Shown here piece by piece: positions 19,301-28,287 of a DNA stretch of 64,000 nt. Both the position numbers and the translations under genes were made by a program. How positions within the stretch are numbered: the first letter of the stretch is position 1; each line of letters starts with the position of its first letter. This DNA is from Pseudoalteromonas sp. Scap06 (GTDB taxonomy: Bacteria > Pseudomonadota > Gammaproteobacteria > Enterobacterales > Alteromonadaceae). The stretch lies in assembly GCF_013394165.1 (NCBI RefSeq), contig NZ_CP041330.1, positions 2,968,501-3,032,500 of the forward strand, given 5' to 3'. The notes under the pieces were generated by a model, which was not told the origin of the DNA, did no database searches, and saw only the letters and a list, made by a program, of their open reading frames with translations.

Positions 19301-20139
19301 TATTCGGCGACTAACTGCTCGCTACGGTAAAAACCACTTGGCTTACTCAACAAGCTTACTAGTTCAGGTAACACATCATCCATAGTTTGTTTCAGTTTCC
19401 ATGGTGGATTTATCACTATCATTCCAGAGGCGGTCATACCATGTACTTCGGTATCTGCTTCAGTACCTAATTCAAATAATTGAATATTTTTAATTCCCGC
19501 GTCAATTAAACCCTGCTCCATATTATCAATACGTTCTCTGTCTACAACCGGATACCAGATCATATATGTACCCGTCGCAAAGCGTTGGTGGGCTTTGACA
19601 ATGGTTTGTACGACCGTATTGTAATCGTCTTTTATTTCATAAGGTGGGTCTATTAACACACAGGCTCTGCGCGAAGCTGGCGGTAATAAACCAATTAAGC
19701 CCGCAAACCCATTTTCGCCGCGTACTCGAATAGAGCGCTTACCTTGCATGTTTTCTTCAAGTAATACCAAATCTCGCGGATGCAACTCAAAAAACCAGCC
19801 CTTATCTTGGCGGCGCAAAAAGTGTTCGGCGATTTTTGGTGAACCTGGGTAAAACGCCAGAGACGAACTTTCATTAAACGATTTTATTAACTCAATGTAG
19901 TCATTTAAGGCACCGTGCTGACTGGTATGTTGCCAAAGTTTTTCTATGCCATCTTGGTACTCTTGGGTTTTTTGCGCGTCTGGTGCTGACAGCTCAAAAA
20001 AACCAGCACCCGAATGCGTATCGATATAGTCAAGCGGCTTATCTTTTATTGTTTGATAACCCAGCACTTGCGCTAACACTAAATGTTTAAGTACATCGGC
20101 AGGGTTACCCGCATGAAAGGAGTGTCTGTAACTAAGCAT
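19300..20139 (-). CDS. rlmJ: 23S rRNA (adenine(2030)-N6)-methyltransferase RlmJ
   Basis: SAM-dependent methyltransferase acting on A2030 of 23S rRNA. 279 residues, the usual length. Conserved N terminus MLSYRHSFHAGNPADVLKH, SAM-binding YIDTHSGAG at 38-46, and the catalytic N6-adenine motif DPPY at 164-167. The ribosome site is weak: the start lies four bases after the stop of a small upstream frame, which may provide coupling. Confidence 0.95.
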   Translation of the reverse strand: MLSYRHSFHAGNPADVLKHLVLAQVLGYQTIKDKPLDYIDTHSGAGFFELSAPDAQKTQEYQDGIEKLWQHTSQHGALNDYIELIKSFNESSSLAFYPGSPKIAEHFLRRQDKGWFFELHPRDLVLLEENMQGKRSIRVRGENGFAGLIGLLPPASRRACVLIDPPYEIKDDYNTVVQTIVKAHQRFATGTYMIWYPVVDRERIDNMEQGLIDAGIKNIQLFELGTEADTEVHGMTASGMIVINPPWKLKQTMDDVLPELVSLLSKPSGFYRSEQLVAE

Positions 20140-20142
20140 TAT

Positions 20143-20352
20143 TTATTTTCGCCATACGCTGTTTAATAAAATTAGTGAACCATAAAGCACACTGCTTTGG
20201 CAATCGTCACAGCAAAAGCGGGTGTTTACGTGAACCATTTCTGAATGAAAAAGCCAATAGCATGAATTATCCCTTAACATAGAATAAAAATCACCTAAAA
20301 CCAGCGTAAATGCTGGCAAATAAACACACTTTGCTTTACATTTGCATGACAT
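20143..20352 (-). CDS. Possible small Cys-rich protein upstream of rlmJ
   Basis: 69-codon frame with two cysteine clusters (CKCKAKC at residues 3-9 and CCDDC near the middle) that could bind a metal. It ends four bases before the rlmJ ATG on the same strand. No convincing ribosome site precedes the ATG at 20352, and I recognise no family. It may be a chance frame in the rlmJ leader. Confidence 0.3.
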   Translation of the reverse strand: MSCKCKAKCVYLPAFTLVLGDFYSMLRDNSCYWLFHSEMVHVNTRFCCDDCQSSVLYGSLILLNSVWRK

Positions 20353-20377
20353 TAATTACAGTTATATGAGCGCATTT

Positions 20378-20608
20378 ATGAACAACAATACTCTTCAACA
20401 ACTCGAACAACTGATCGACCAACTAATTACCCGTAATAATCAGTTGCAAACTGATATTACAGAGCTTAAAGAGCAAAACAGTAAACTGCTTGATGAAAAT
20501 GAGTTATTACAGTTAGAGGCCCTTGAAAATGAAGAAAAACAAAAAGATGCAAGCACCACCTTGTCATCATTATTAGATAAATTACAAAGCGCACAACAGG
20601 CAAGCTAA
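20378..20608 (+). CDS. TIGR02449-family coiled-coil protein upstream of zapA
   Basis: About 76 residues forming one long coiled coil with heptad Leu/Ile (MNNNTLQQLEQLIDQLIT onward), similar to ZapB-like proteins. The frame extends upstream, but the ATG at 20378 begins the conserved sequence. Its stop overlaps the zapA ATG (TAATG), so translation is coupled. The family is found next to zapA in many gammaproteobacteria; a cell-division role is inferred from that. Confidence 0.82.
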   Translation: MNNNTLQQLEQLIDQLITRNNQLQTDITELKEQNSKLLDENELLQLEALENEEKQKDASTTLSSLLDKLQSAQQAS

Positions 20609-20913
20609 TGTCTGAGCTGCAAAACCAGCGAGTCACTGTTGAATTGCTTGGTAAAGAGCAGCAATTTGCTTGTCCGGCTGGGCAAGAAGAGGCACTAAAA
20701 GCGGCCGCCAAAAATCTGAATGATTTAGTTGAACAAATGAAACAACGTTCAACAGTCAGAAACGATCAAAAAGCATTACTTATGGCTGCTTTGAATTTAA
20801 GCCACGAATTGCTTGAAGCAAAAACTCAAAAATCAGTTGAGCTTGAGCATCAAGATCAATTGATTGATAAGTTGAGTCAATACTTAAGCTCAAACTCTGA
20901 ACACACTAAATAA
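20608..20913 (+). CDS. zapA: Cell division protein ZapA
   Basis: Z-ring associated protein that cross-links FtsZ filaments. 101 residues: N-terminal globular domain (about 1-45) with VTVELLGKEQQFACPAGQ and a C-terminal coiled coil (about 50-100). Start overlaps the stop of the upstream coiled-coil gene. In many gammaproteobacteria 6S RNA follows; here a terminator follows at once. Confidence 0.93.
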   Translation: MSELQNQRVTVELLGKEQQFACPAGQEEALKAAAKNLNDLVEQMKQRSTVRNDQKALLMAALNLSHELLEAKTQKSVELEHQDQLIDKLSQYLSSNSEHTK

Positions 20914-20940
20914 AAGCGCATTTTGCGCTTTTATTGTTTT
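20912..20940 (+). terminator. Terminator overlapping the zapA stop
   Basis: AAAAGCGCA/TGCGCTTTT stem with a TTT loop (20912-20932) then TTATTGTTTT. The stem starts inside the zapA stop codon. Confidence 0.8.
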
Positions 20941-20968
20941 TACCGTCAAAATATAGCTAGAGAAAAAG

Positions 20969-21988
20969 ATGCAACCACTTTTAACTAAAGCTCAAAAAAT
21001 AGGTAAGTGCTTACTGCTTTTAATCTGCCTATTTATACATGCAAAAAGCAATGCAGCAGTTGAGTGGCAATCGTTATCGGCTAATATTCAATTTATCAAG
21101 CAGCCAGATAGATTACGTTTTTACGACTCTAACCAAGTGTTAATTCAGGGCAGTGAGTGTGCCTTACTGGTAGATGCCAGTGGTAACTTTGCAGCAGTAG
21201 AACAACTGGTTACCAAACTAAAACAACAGCTAAAGACGCCTTTATGTTACTTAGTTGCCACTCATTTTCATGACGATCACTTACTGGGCATGGCGGTTAT
21301 GCAGCATTACTTCCCAGACGCAAAACTGATTTCTCACCAACAAGTCGCTAACGACTTTTCGCGTTATCAGCAAGCATTAACAGATAAGCTAGAGGGGTTC
21401 GAAAAAAGCATTGAGCTGAGCTATCAGCGATTAGCCACCTTACCCGATGCTGAGCAAGCTCAATGGCGAGAAAAGCTCACTCGTGCTAAAACACGCTTAT
21501 TTCGCTGGCAGAATTATCAACTAACACCACCAAAAATGAGTATTAGTGAGCCTAAAACATTAGATTTAGGAAATTATGTATTAACTATCAACCCGCATCA
21601 GGCACATACTAATGGCGATTTAACATTACTTGCTGACAAGGGTAAAACCTTAATAGGTGGAGATATCATTGACTGGCTTCCCTACCCTGGGCATGGCGAG
21701 CTTAAACAATGGCAAAGTTTATTAAAAAAATATATAAATAATAATTCGCTGTCACTTTTTGTTCCTGGCCATGGCAATTTAGTCGATAAAGTTAAATTAA
21801 AACAGTCACTCACGTTTTTAGAAGCAATTACGGAGCAGGTTAAAAACAACCCTGAAGCCAGTATTGAGCAATTACAAAAAAAATTCCCAAGTGAAGTACT
21901 AAAACCTTACCAACAAGACTCACTTGATATAAAATCAACTCACTTATTTTTGCAATCGGGATTACTTCGCGCTAAAAACAGTCAATAA
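20969..21988 (+). CDS. Secreted metallo-beta-lactamase-fold hydrolase
   Basis: 339 residues with an N-terminal signal peptide (about 1-30). Metal-binding motif HFHDDH at 99-104, a second zinc-ligand region in NPHQAHTNGDLTL, the bridging Asp in IGGDIIDW and a late His in VPGHG. These define an active metallo-beta-lactamase fold. A helical insertion (about 130-185) separates the two halves. Substrate unknown; the class includes beta-lactamases, quinoprotein-associated hydrolases and glyoxalase-like enzymes. It is followed by mltD and may share its transcript. Confidence 0.85.
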   Translation: MQPLLTKAQKIGKCLLLLICLFIHAKSNAAVEWQSLSANIQFIKQPDRLRFYDSNQVLIQGSECALLVDASGNFAAVEQLVTKLKQQLKTPLCYLVATHFHDDHLLGMAVMQHYFPDAKLISHQQVANDFSRYQQALTDKLEGFEKSIELSYQRLATLPDAEQAQWREKLTRAKTRLFRWQNYQLTPPKMSISEPKTLDLGNYVLTINPHQAHTNGDLTLLADKGKTLIGGDIIDWLPYPGHGELKQWQSLLKKYINNNSLSLFVPGHGNLVDKVKLKQSLTFLEAITEQVKNNPEASIEQLQKKFPSEVLKPYQQDSLDIKSTHLFLQSGLLRAKNSQ

Positions 21989-22044
21989 CTGAACACAATG
22001 GATTGTGTTAAAATATGGAAATATATTTTTTAAAAAGGAACAAA

Positions 22045-23493
22045 ATGCGTCACTTGATCTTATGCTTTGCCATTGTATTGCTATGTAGCTGTAAAACCAC
22101 ACAGCCAGAGATCATTGCGCCTGCAGTTTCTGCACCTGTAGAGCAAAAAGCCGTACAATCAATCATGCCGACCTCTACAAACACCAACAAAGTTATTAAT
22201 AAAAAAACAATACCCAAAGCCCTTAAAGCGACTCAACCGACTGACTTATGGGCACATATTGCTGATAACTTACATTTACCGGTTGAGCAAAATCAAGCGT
22301 TAAAAAAACGCATTAACTGGTATTTAAAACAACCGAATTATTTAAGAATAGTGTCTCGCCGTGCAGAGCCTTTTTTATACCATATAGTAAAAAAAGTAGA
22401 GCAAAAGCAACTCCCCATGGAACTGGCATTACTGCCATTTGTAGAAAGTGGCTTTAGGCCTACCGCCCGCTCAAGTGAACATGCTGTGGGTGTGTGGCAA
22501 CTGGTTGCAGCAACTGCACATCATTTCGGGGTTAAATCAGATCAATGGTACGACGGACGCCAAGATGTGTTGGCCTCAACCGATGCAGCACTAGATTACT
22601 TAAGCTATTTACATAAACGTTTTGATGGTAATTGGTTGCATGCACTTGCGGCCTATAACACCGGTGAAGGCCGAGTTAAACGCGCTATAAAGCGCAATAA
22701 AAAAAGAGGTAAATCAACTGATTTTTGGGCATTAACCCTACCAAAAGAAACCGCTGACTATGTACCAAAACTGTTAGCACTAAGCTATTTAGTAAAGCAC
22801 CCTAAAGCAAAGTTTAAACGGCCAAAGCTTCCTTACAAAGCACTGACCACCTCGTTAAATGTGGCAAAACAGTTCGACTTTTCAATTATGGCCAAGCTCT
22901 CTGGCATGGGTGTAAAGCAACTACATGCCCTCAATCGAGGTTATTTAAAAAACCAAAGTTCCCCCCATGGCCCGCATACTTTGTTGCTTCCTATTGAGCA
23001 ACAAGCTTTACTAAAAAACCGTTTTTTTAAAGCCAATTTTGCAGGCGAATACATAGTCAAAAAAAATGACACACTATACGGTATTGCTAGGCATTTTGGC
23101 TTGCCTTTAAAGACACTAAAACAGCTCAATAATAAGCAAAATAACTTTATTGGTGTTGGCGAAAAACTTATTTTAGGAGAGCCTCAAACGTTACCTGAAT
23201 CACTCACTATTAACTATAAAATAAGCCCTTACTTGGAACAAAAAGAGACCGTCATTCCAACCATCGAGGTAGATTACCACGTTAAGCCCGGTGATAACCT
23301 GTGGAATATAAGTCAGTTGTATGGCGTTGCTCATAGCGATTTAGCACGTTGGAATAAGTTATCAGCATCTAGCGTATTAAAGCCTGGGACTCAGTTAGTT
23401 TTATTTATACCCCAAGCTGCGACACCTAAAACCACACCGGCTAAAAAAGATCTGTTACTCGACTTACAAAATACATTAAATCATCCCCGTTAA
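22045..23493 (+). CDS. mltD: Membrane-bound lytic murein transglycosylase D-like lipoprotein
   Basis: Cleaves peptidoglycan glycan strands from the outer membrane. About 482 residues with a lipoprotein signal peptide (lipobox LCSC, Cys16), an SLT domain with catalytic Glu in LLPFVESGFRP (about Glu134), the downstream AYNTGEGRV motif, and two C-terminal LysM domains (EYIVKKNDTLYGIARHFG and DYHVKPGDNLWNISQLYG). The frame extends to 22015, but AAAAAGGAACAAA precedes the ATG at 22045, which also gives the signal peptide. Confidence 0.92.
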   Translation: MRHLILCFAIVLLCSCKTTQPEIIAPAVSAPVEQKAVQSIMPTSTNTNKVINKKTIPKALKATQPTDLWAHIADNLHLPVEQNQALKKRINWYLKQPNYLRIVSRRAEPFLYHIVKKVEQKQLPMELALLPFVESGFRPTARSSEHAVGVWQLVAATAHHFGVKSDQWYDGRQDVLASTDAALDYLSYLHKRFDGNWLHALAAYNTGEGRVKRAIKRNKKRGKSTDFWALTLPKETADYVPKLLALSYLVKHPKAKFKRPKLPYKALTTSLNVAKQFDFSIMAKLSGMGVKQLHALNRGYLKNQSSPHGPHTLLLPIEQQALLKNRFFKANFAGEYIVKKNDTLYGIARHFGLPLKTLKQLNNKQNNFIGVGEKLILGEPQTLPESLTINYKISPYLEQKETVIPTIEVDYHVKPGDNLWNISQLYGVAHSDLARWNKLSASSVLKPGTQLVLFIPQAATPKTTPAKKDLLLDLQNTLNHPR

Positions 23494-23559
23494 GTTTCTA
23501 AAGCGCAGTATTTCGCGTAAAATTGCTTTTTAATTTATTTAAATCTTAAAGAGACATGC

Positions 23560-24048
23560 ATGCAAATCAGTAAAAATTCGGCCGTTGAATTTCATTACAC
23601 CCTTAGCGAAGCCGGTGAGCAAATAGAAAGTAGCCTTAACGACGCGCCATTAAGTTACATTCACGGCAGCGAAGGCATGCTACCCGGTTTAGAAACCGCA
23701 CTTGAAGGTAAAACTGCTGGTGATAAATTTAGCGTAACGTTATCTCCAAGTGAATCATACGGCGAGCGTGTTGATGATTTAATTCAGCGCATTCCGCTTA
23801 AGCATTTACAAGGCGATGTAAAAGTGTGGAAGCCAGGTATGACTGCAATGGTGCAATCAAATCAGGGTCGCCATCAAGTGACTATCGTAAAAGTAGGCCG
23901 CTTTAATGCTGATTGTGATTTAAACCACCCATTTGCTGGTAAAACACTGACCTTTGATGTTGAGATTGTATCCGTTCGTGAAGCAACAAGCGAAGAAATC
24001 TCTCATGGCCATGTTCATGCTGAAGGTGGTTGCGGCCACGCACATTAA
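23560..24048 (+). CDS. slyD: FKBP-type peptidyl-prolyl isomerase, SlyD
   Basis: 162 residues: FKBP domain interrupted by the insert-in-flap chaperone domain typical of SlyD, and a short histidine-rich tail HGHVHAEGGCGHAH that would bind nickel or other metals. The N terminus MQISKNSAVEFHYTL is family-typical. Cytoplasmic folding helper, in some bacteria a nickel donor to hydrogenase. The tail is shorter than in E. coli SlyD. No hydrogenase genes nearby. Confidence 0.92.
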   Translation: MQISKNSAVEFHYTLSEAGEQIESSLNDAPLSYIHGSEGMLPGLETALEGKTAGDKFSVTLSPSESYGERVDDLIQRIPLKHLQGDVKVWKPGMTAMVQSNQGRHQVTIVKVGRFNADCDLNHPFAGKTLTFDVEIVSVREATSEEISHGHVHAEGGCGHAH

Positions 24049-24069
24049 TTGCTAATTAAAGGAACATGT

Positions 24070-24798
24070 ATGTCAAAAGTTGCAATAGTAACCGGTGGCT
24101 CTAAAGGCATTGGCTTTGCTGTGGTACAGCGATTATTAACTAACGGCTATCAGGTTCATAACTTAGATATTGAGCCCAGTGAGAGTGGTGTTTTTCATCA
24201 ATGTGATGTTAGTAATGTAACCGCCGTACGCCAGTGCATACAAGCTATTATTGAAAAAACACAACGCATTGATGTACTTGTTTCAAATGCTGGCAAGCAC
24301 CTAAGTGCCACAATTGAGCAAACCGATGAAGCGACATTCGATGCGTTAATGGCACTGAATGTTAAAGGTGCGTACGCGGCTATACAAAGCGTATTACCAG
24401 CTATGAAAGTACAACAAGATGGCGCTATTGTGTTAATTGCCTCAGACCAAGCCATTATTGGCAAACAAAACTCATTTGCTTATAACCTGACTAAACATGC
24501 ATTGGCTTCGATGGCTAAAACCACCGCCTTAGATTACGCAAGTTTTAATATTCGCGCTAATGCAGTGTGCCCTGGCACTATAGAAACGCCGTTATTTCAT
24601 AATGCAATTGATGCATATTGTAAAAGAAGTGGTGCTAACAAAGCCGATATTGTTGCAGAAGAAGCCGCATTACAACCACTCAACCGTTTAGGTCAAGCCG
24701 ATGAAGTTGCTGCACTGGTAAGCTTTTTATTAAGTGCAGATGCCAGCTTTATTACTGGTAGCTTACAACGTATTGATGGCGGCTACACAGCACAATGA
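24070..24798 (+). CDS. Short-chain dehydrogenase/reductase
   Basis: About 242 residues, classical SDR. Cofactor loop TGGSKGIG, NAG motif in VSNAGKH, catalytic Ser in LIASDQA and YNLTKH as YxxxK (about Tyr138, Lys142). The frame opens at 24049, but GGAACATGT precedes the ATG at 24070 and puts the Rossmann strand at the N terminus. Its stop overlaps the start of the next gene (ATGA), so the SDR and amidohydrolase are coupled and probably act in one small-molecule pathway. Substrate unknown. Confidence 0.9.
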   Translation: MSKVAIVTGGSKGIGFAVVQRLLTNGYQVHNLDIEPSESGVFHQCDVSNVTAVRQCIQAIIEKTQRIDVLVSNAGKHLSATIEQTDEATFDALMALNVKGAYAAIQSVLPAMKVQQDGAIVLIASDQAIIGKQNSFAYNLTKHALASMAKTTALDYASFNIRANAVCPGTIETPLFHNAIDAYCKRSGANKADIVAEEAALQPLNRLGQADEVAALVSFLLSADASFITGSLQRIDGGYTAQ

Positions 24799-25634
24799 GC
24801 ACTAAAATTATTGACCCGCATCTGCACTTTTTTAATTTGCTGGAGGGTCAATACACTTGGCTACAAGGTGCGAACCCACCAGCTTGGTCTAACTTAGATA
24901 AAATAAAGCAGCCCATCAGCGCTGCTGAACTGATCAAAAGTACTAACTTTGAACTCGCAGGTTTAGTGCACATAGAGGCAGGCTTTAATAATAACCAGCC
25001 TGTTAAAGAATTAAACTGGTTAGCCAGACATATTAAAACTATACCTTATAAAGCAATTAGCTTTGCAACAATTAACCAGCCAAATAACGCATTTAAACTA
25101 GCACTTCAGCAGCTAGAACATCACTCTCTTGTAGGCATTAGAGATATCACTGAAGGTCATGATGCCGAGCGCTTATTGAGCCCTCATTGTCTCGATAACC
25201 TGCGGCACTTGAGCCATTTAAAGCTGCATTTTGAAGCCCAATTTGAAGTAGAAAACCTCAACATCACCGAGCGGCTCATTTCTTATGCCAACCAAGTTAG
25301 TGACTTACAAATAATCATTAATCACGCAGGGCTTGCACACAACCTTGCTAACTGGTCAACTGCAATTGAACTACTTGCAAAACAGCCTAATGTTGCGATT
25401 AAGTTTTCAGGTTTTGAATTACTAATGCTTAATAGCGAGCAGCAAAACCAATGTTTTAAACATATTTTAAAGCATTTTGGTATGCAAAGAGTGATCTTTG
25501 CTAGCAACTTCCCCCTGTGCCAAATTAATATTAACTACAACGAGTTATGGCAACATTATCGCAGCCTGTGTAGCGACGGTCTTACATGGCAATATTTGAG
25601 TTACAAAAATGCTGCAAGCCTCTATCAACTCTAA
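24795..25634 (+). CDS. Amidohydrolase family protein (PF04909 type)
   Basis: 279 residues, TIM-barrel metal-dependent hydrolase of the lactonase/decarboxylase group. N-terminal metal motif DPHLHF (His9 and His11), LVGIRDITEG mid-protein, INHAG for a later His, and a C-terminal FASNFP where Asp is often found in relatives (here Asn). Overlaps the SDR stop by four bases. Families with this SDR-amidohydrolase pairing include sugar lactone pathways; the substrate is not determined. Confidence 0.85.
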   Translation: MSTKIIDPHLHFFNLLEGQYTWLQGANPPAWSNLDKIKQPISAAELIKSTNFELAGLVHIEAGFNNNQPVKELNWLARHIKTIPYKAISFATINQPNNAFKLALQQLEHHSLVGIRDITEGHDAERLLSPHCLDNLRHLSHLKLHFEAQFEVENLNITERLISYANQVSDLQIIINHAGLAHNLANWSTAIELLAKQPNVAIKFSGFELLMLNSEQQNQCFKHILKHFGMQRVIFASNFPLCQININYNELWQHYRSLCSDGLTWQYLSYKNAASLYQL

Positions 25635-25676
25635 ATGAAAACCGCTATATTTAGCTCAACAGTTTAAAAAACGAGC

Positions 25677-27245
25677 ATGCGTATGGCCATTTTTAATCCA
25701 TCTTCTCTTAAATACACATTACTCTCTTGCTCGCTAGCCGCTGTATTAACAGGTTGTGGCGGTGGAGGTAGCGACAATGCGACCAACCCAACAACTAATA
25801 ATAGCGGCTGGACTCCAGGTGTATTTGCCAGTTCAGGGCAATTTAAAGGTCAATGCCAAGCAATTAGTGAAAAAAACTGGCTACGCTCTTGGAGTAACGA
25901 AACCTACCTATGGTATGACGAAATTATTGATACCAACCCTGCATTAACGTCAGGGGTTATTGATTACTTTAATACTTTAAAAACGGAGCAACTGACTGAT
26001 TCAGGTGCGAAAAAAGATAACTTTCACTTTAGTTTGCCGACCGATGAGTGGCAAAGACAAAATCAATCCGGCCTAAGCTTTGGTTATGGCTTTAATATAA
26101 AAATAATTGCAGGTAGCGCGCCACGCCAAGCAGTTGTTAGCTACACCGAACCAAATACCCCAGCTAGTAATCAAAATATTATTCGTGGTTTTGAGCTTTT
26201 AGAAGTTGATGGCGTTGATTTTATTAACACCACCTCATCGAGCGAGGTAGGTATTATTAATGCAGGTTTATTCCCCGAGCAAACCGGTAAAGTTACCGAA
26301 TTTGTATTTAGGGATATCAGCACTAATGAAAACCGCACAGTGACACTCACGTCTCAAAACATCGAATCGCAACCAGTAATGAATGTTCGTACCGATTTAG
26401 TCGCTGGTGATGTTGGTTATTTTCAATTTAATAGCCACAACGCCATAGCCGAAACACAGCTTTACAACGCCTTTAACCAACTCGCTGCCAGTAGCATTAA
26501 AGATTTAGTCATTGACGTGCGCTATAACGGGGGTGGGTTATTACAAATGGCTAGCCAAGTAGGCTACATGGTGGGGGGCAGTAACACGCAAGGTAAAATA
26601 TTTGAACGGACCATATTTAATGATAAATACCCTAATACCAACCCCGTCACAGGCCAAGCACTGACGCCGATGCCTTTTACAAATCGTTTTGTCGGCTTTG
26701 AAAATAATCCTGCAATTGTAGCGGGCACGCCGTTACCCACCTTAAACTTAGAACGGGTATTTGTACTTACCACCAGCAGTACCTGCTCGGCTAGTGAGGC
26801 TATCATTAACGGGCTGCGCGGAGCAGATGTTGAAATTATTCAGATAGGCGCAGGCACCTGTGGTAAACCGTATGGTTTTTACCCTACCGACAACTGCGAC
26901 ACCACTTATTTTACTATTCAATTTACTGGCGAAAATAACAAAGGTTTTGGTGAATATTCAGATGGCTTTGCACCGCAAAATACCATTGATGACGTACGAC
27001 AACCGGTTCGCATTGCTGGGTGTGCTGTTGCCGATGATTTTACTAAGCGCTTAGGTGATGCTAGTGAAAGCTTATTAAGTACAGCGCTGAGCTATAGAGA
27101 AAACGGCAGTTGCCCTGCCCCAAGCTCAATAAATAGTGTTCTTGGTTTTGCGCCCACTATCGCCACCGATATGCCAGAAGTAAAAGATATGCGAGTTCAA
27201 ACCATGCTAGAACAAAATATTATTCTTAGTGATAACATGAGATAA
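25677..27245 (+). CDS. S41-family peptidase lipoprotein
   Basis: 522 residues. Lipobox LTGC (Cys27) followed by a Gly/Asn/Thr-rich linker, so an exported lipoprotein. A PDZ-like region (about 130-235) leads into the S41 catalytic domain: DVRYNGGG at 281-288, the nucleophile in STCSASEA (Ser372 or Ser374) and general-base Lys398 in TCGKPYGF. Six or more cysteines in the catalytic half suggest disulfides. Substrate unknown. The next lipoprotein gene begins three bases after the stop. Confidence 0.88.
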   Translation: MRMAIFNPSSLKYTLLSCSLAAVLTGCGGGGSDNATNPTTNNSGWTPGVFASSGQFKGQCQAISEKNWLRSWSNETYLWYDEIIDTNPALTSGVIDYFNTLKTEQLTDSGAKKDNFHFSLPTDEWQRQNQSGLSFGYGFNIKIIAGSAPRQAVVSYTEPNTPASNQNIIRGFELLEVDGVDFINTTSSSEVGIINAGLFPEQTGKVTEFVFRDISTNENRTVTLTSQNIESQPVMNVRTDLVAGDVGYFQFNSHNAIAETQLYNAFNQLAASSIKDLVIDVRYNGGGLLQMASQVGYMVGGSNTQGKIFERTIFNDKYPNTNPVTGQALTPMPFTNRFVGFENNPAIVAGTPLPTLNLERVFVLTTSSTCSASEAIINGLRGADVEIIQIGAGTCGKPYGFYPTDNCDTTYFTIQFTGENNKGFGEYSDGFAPQNTIDDVRQPVRIAGCAVADDFTKRLGDASESLLSTALSYRENGSCPAPSSINSVLGFAPTIATDMPEVKDMRVQTMLEQNIILSDNMR

Positions 27246-27248
27246 GCA

Positions 27249-27629
27249 ATGAACATATTATTAGCAATAAGCATGGCTGCAGCGACATTAGGGTTAACGG
27301 GTTGCTTAGCACAAAGCTCAGAACCCACACCTAAGCTACAGCATGCGTTACTAATTGAGCCGAATAGCGCTAAAGTAGCCGATGCGATTACGCAACTGCT
27401 ACATAGCTCACAGGTTCAATTAGCCGACGATGTTTTTGTCACCTCAAGCACAGTTACGCTTGAGCGACTTAATCATAAAGATCCTCAGGGAAATCCGATT
27501 ATGGGCAAGCAGCTTAATATGCCGGATCAGTTTGAACTAATGATTAAAGGTAAGCAATGTTTTATCCGACATTTAGATAGTAAAGCTACTGAGCCACTAC
27601 CTGGTGTTAGTTGCAAGGCGATATACTAA
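27249..27629 (+). CDS. Small lipoprotein downstream of the S41 peptidase
   Basis: 126 residues, lipobox LTGC (Cys19). The mature part is soluble with two later cysteines. No family recognised. It starts three bases after the peptidase stop, so the pair is an operon and the product may assist or inhibit the peptidase; that is inference only. Confidence 0.75.
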   Translation: MNILLAISMAAATLGLTGCLAQSSEPTPKLQHALLIEPNSAKVADAITQLLHSSQVQLADDVFVTSSTVTLERLNHKDPQGNPIMGKQLNMPDQFELMIKGKQCFIRHLDSKATEPLPGVSCKAIY

Positions 27630-27799
27630 TATATTATAGAGCGCTGGCCGAACGTGGTTTCTCAAGCCTGTTAAGCTTTTTTACTTTTTCTGAACAAAAA
27701 TAATTATTGTTATTTTTTGGTGGAATACTTAATTACATCTATAGTTAAAATGCTCATGGAGTAAATAAGAAATTTTAAATTTAAAACAGGACTTTTATC

Positions 27800-28279
27800 A
27801 TGAACGATCTTAGCTTTCGCGTTATCCCAAACGAAAATGACTCTTGGGAGTTTATTTCTAAATCAGGCTCTAGCGCTGAAGATATTAAAATCAACTATAA
27901 AGAACTCACTACAGGTGGAAGCCTGAACTTATATTATGAGTTAGCAAACGAATCGGAGTGGACTTTTTCTGAAAATGGCAGCTATTTTTCAGATGCTAAA
28001 GATAACTTTAGTTACCAACTAAATAGCCTTGTTGCCAATGAAGGGAAGTCATTAATTATTACAATTTCTAGTATTTTACCGCATCAAGCCTTATCTCAGG
28101 AGTTGAACAAACTATTGGCTGAGAATCCAAAAAAAGTAGTATCAGGGCAGTTGGATCAACGTACAAATTATGAAATTAATTTTCGATTAATTGCAAAAAA
28201 GAGCACTGACGTTAACTCTCTTATGCGTTATTTTTCGCAAGACCCACGCGTTATAATTGAAGATATGGAGCCACACTAG
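27800..28279 (+). CDS. Unknown protein beside the kinase, probably beta-rich
   Basis: 159 residues, no signal peptide or membrane segment, acidic and rich in Ser, Asn and alternating hydrophobic residues, suggesting a beta-sandwich. No family recognised. The gene has a clear ACAGGAC site before its ATG and ends eight bases before the convergent stop of the kinase gene. It opens the accessory region that runs to about 35.4 kb and may belong to the same system. Confidence 0.65.
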   Translation: MNDLSFRVIPNENDSWEFISKSGSSAEDIKINYKELTTGGSLNLYYELANESEWTFSENGSYFSDAKDNFSYQLNSLVANEGKSLIITISSILPHQALSQELNKLLAENPKKVVSGQLDQRTNYEINFRLIAKKSTDVNSLMRYFSQDPRVIIEDMEPH

Positions 28280-28287
28280 TACAGAGC

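Noticed and set aside
20914..20968. 6S RNA (ssrS) downstream of zapA
   Set aside because: Only 55 bases separate zapA from the next gene and they hold a terminator; 6S RNA needs about 180.
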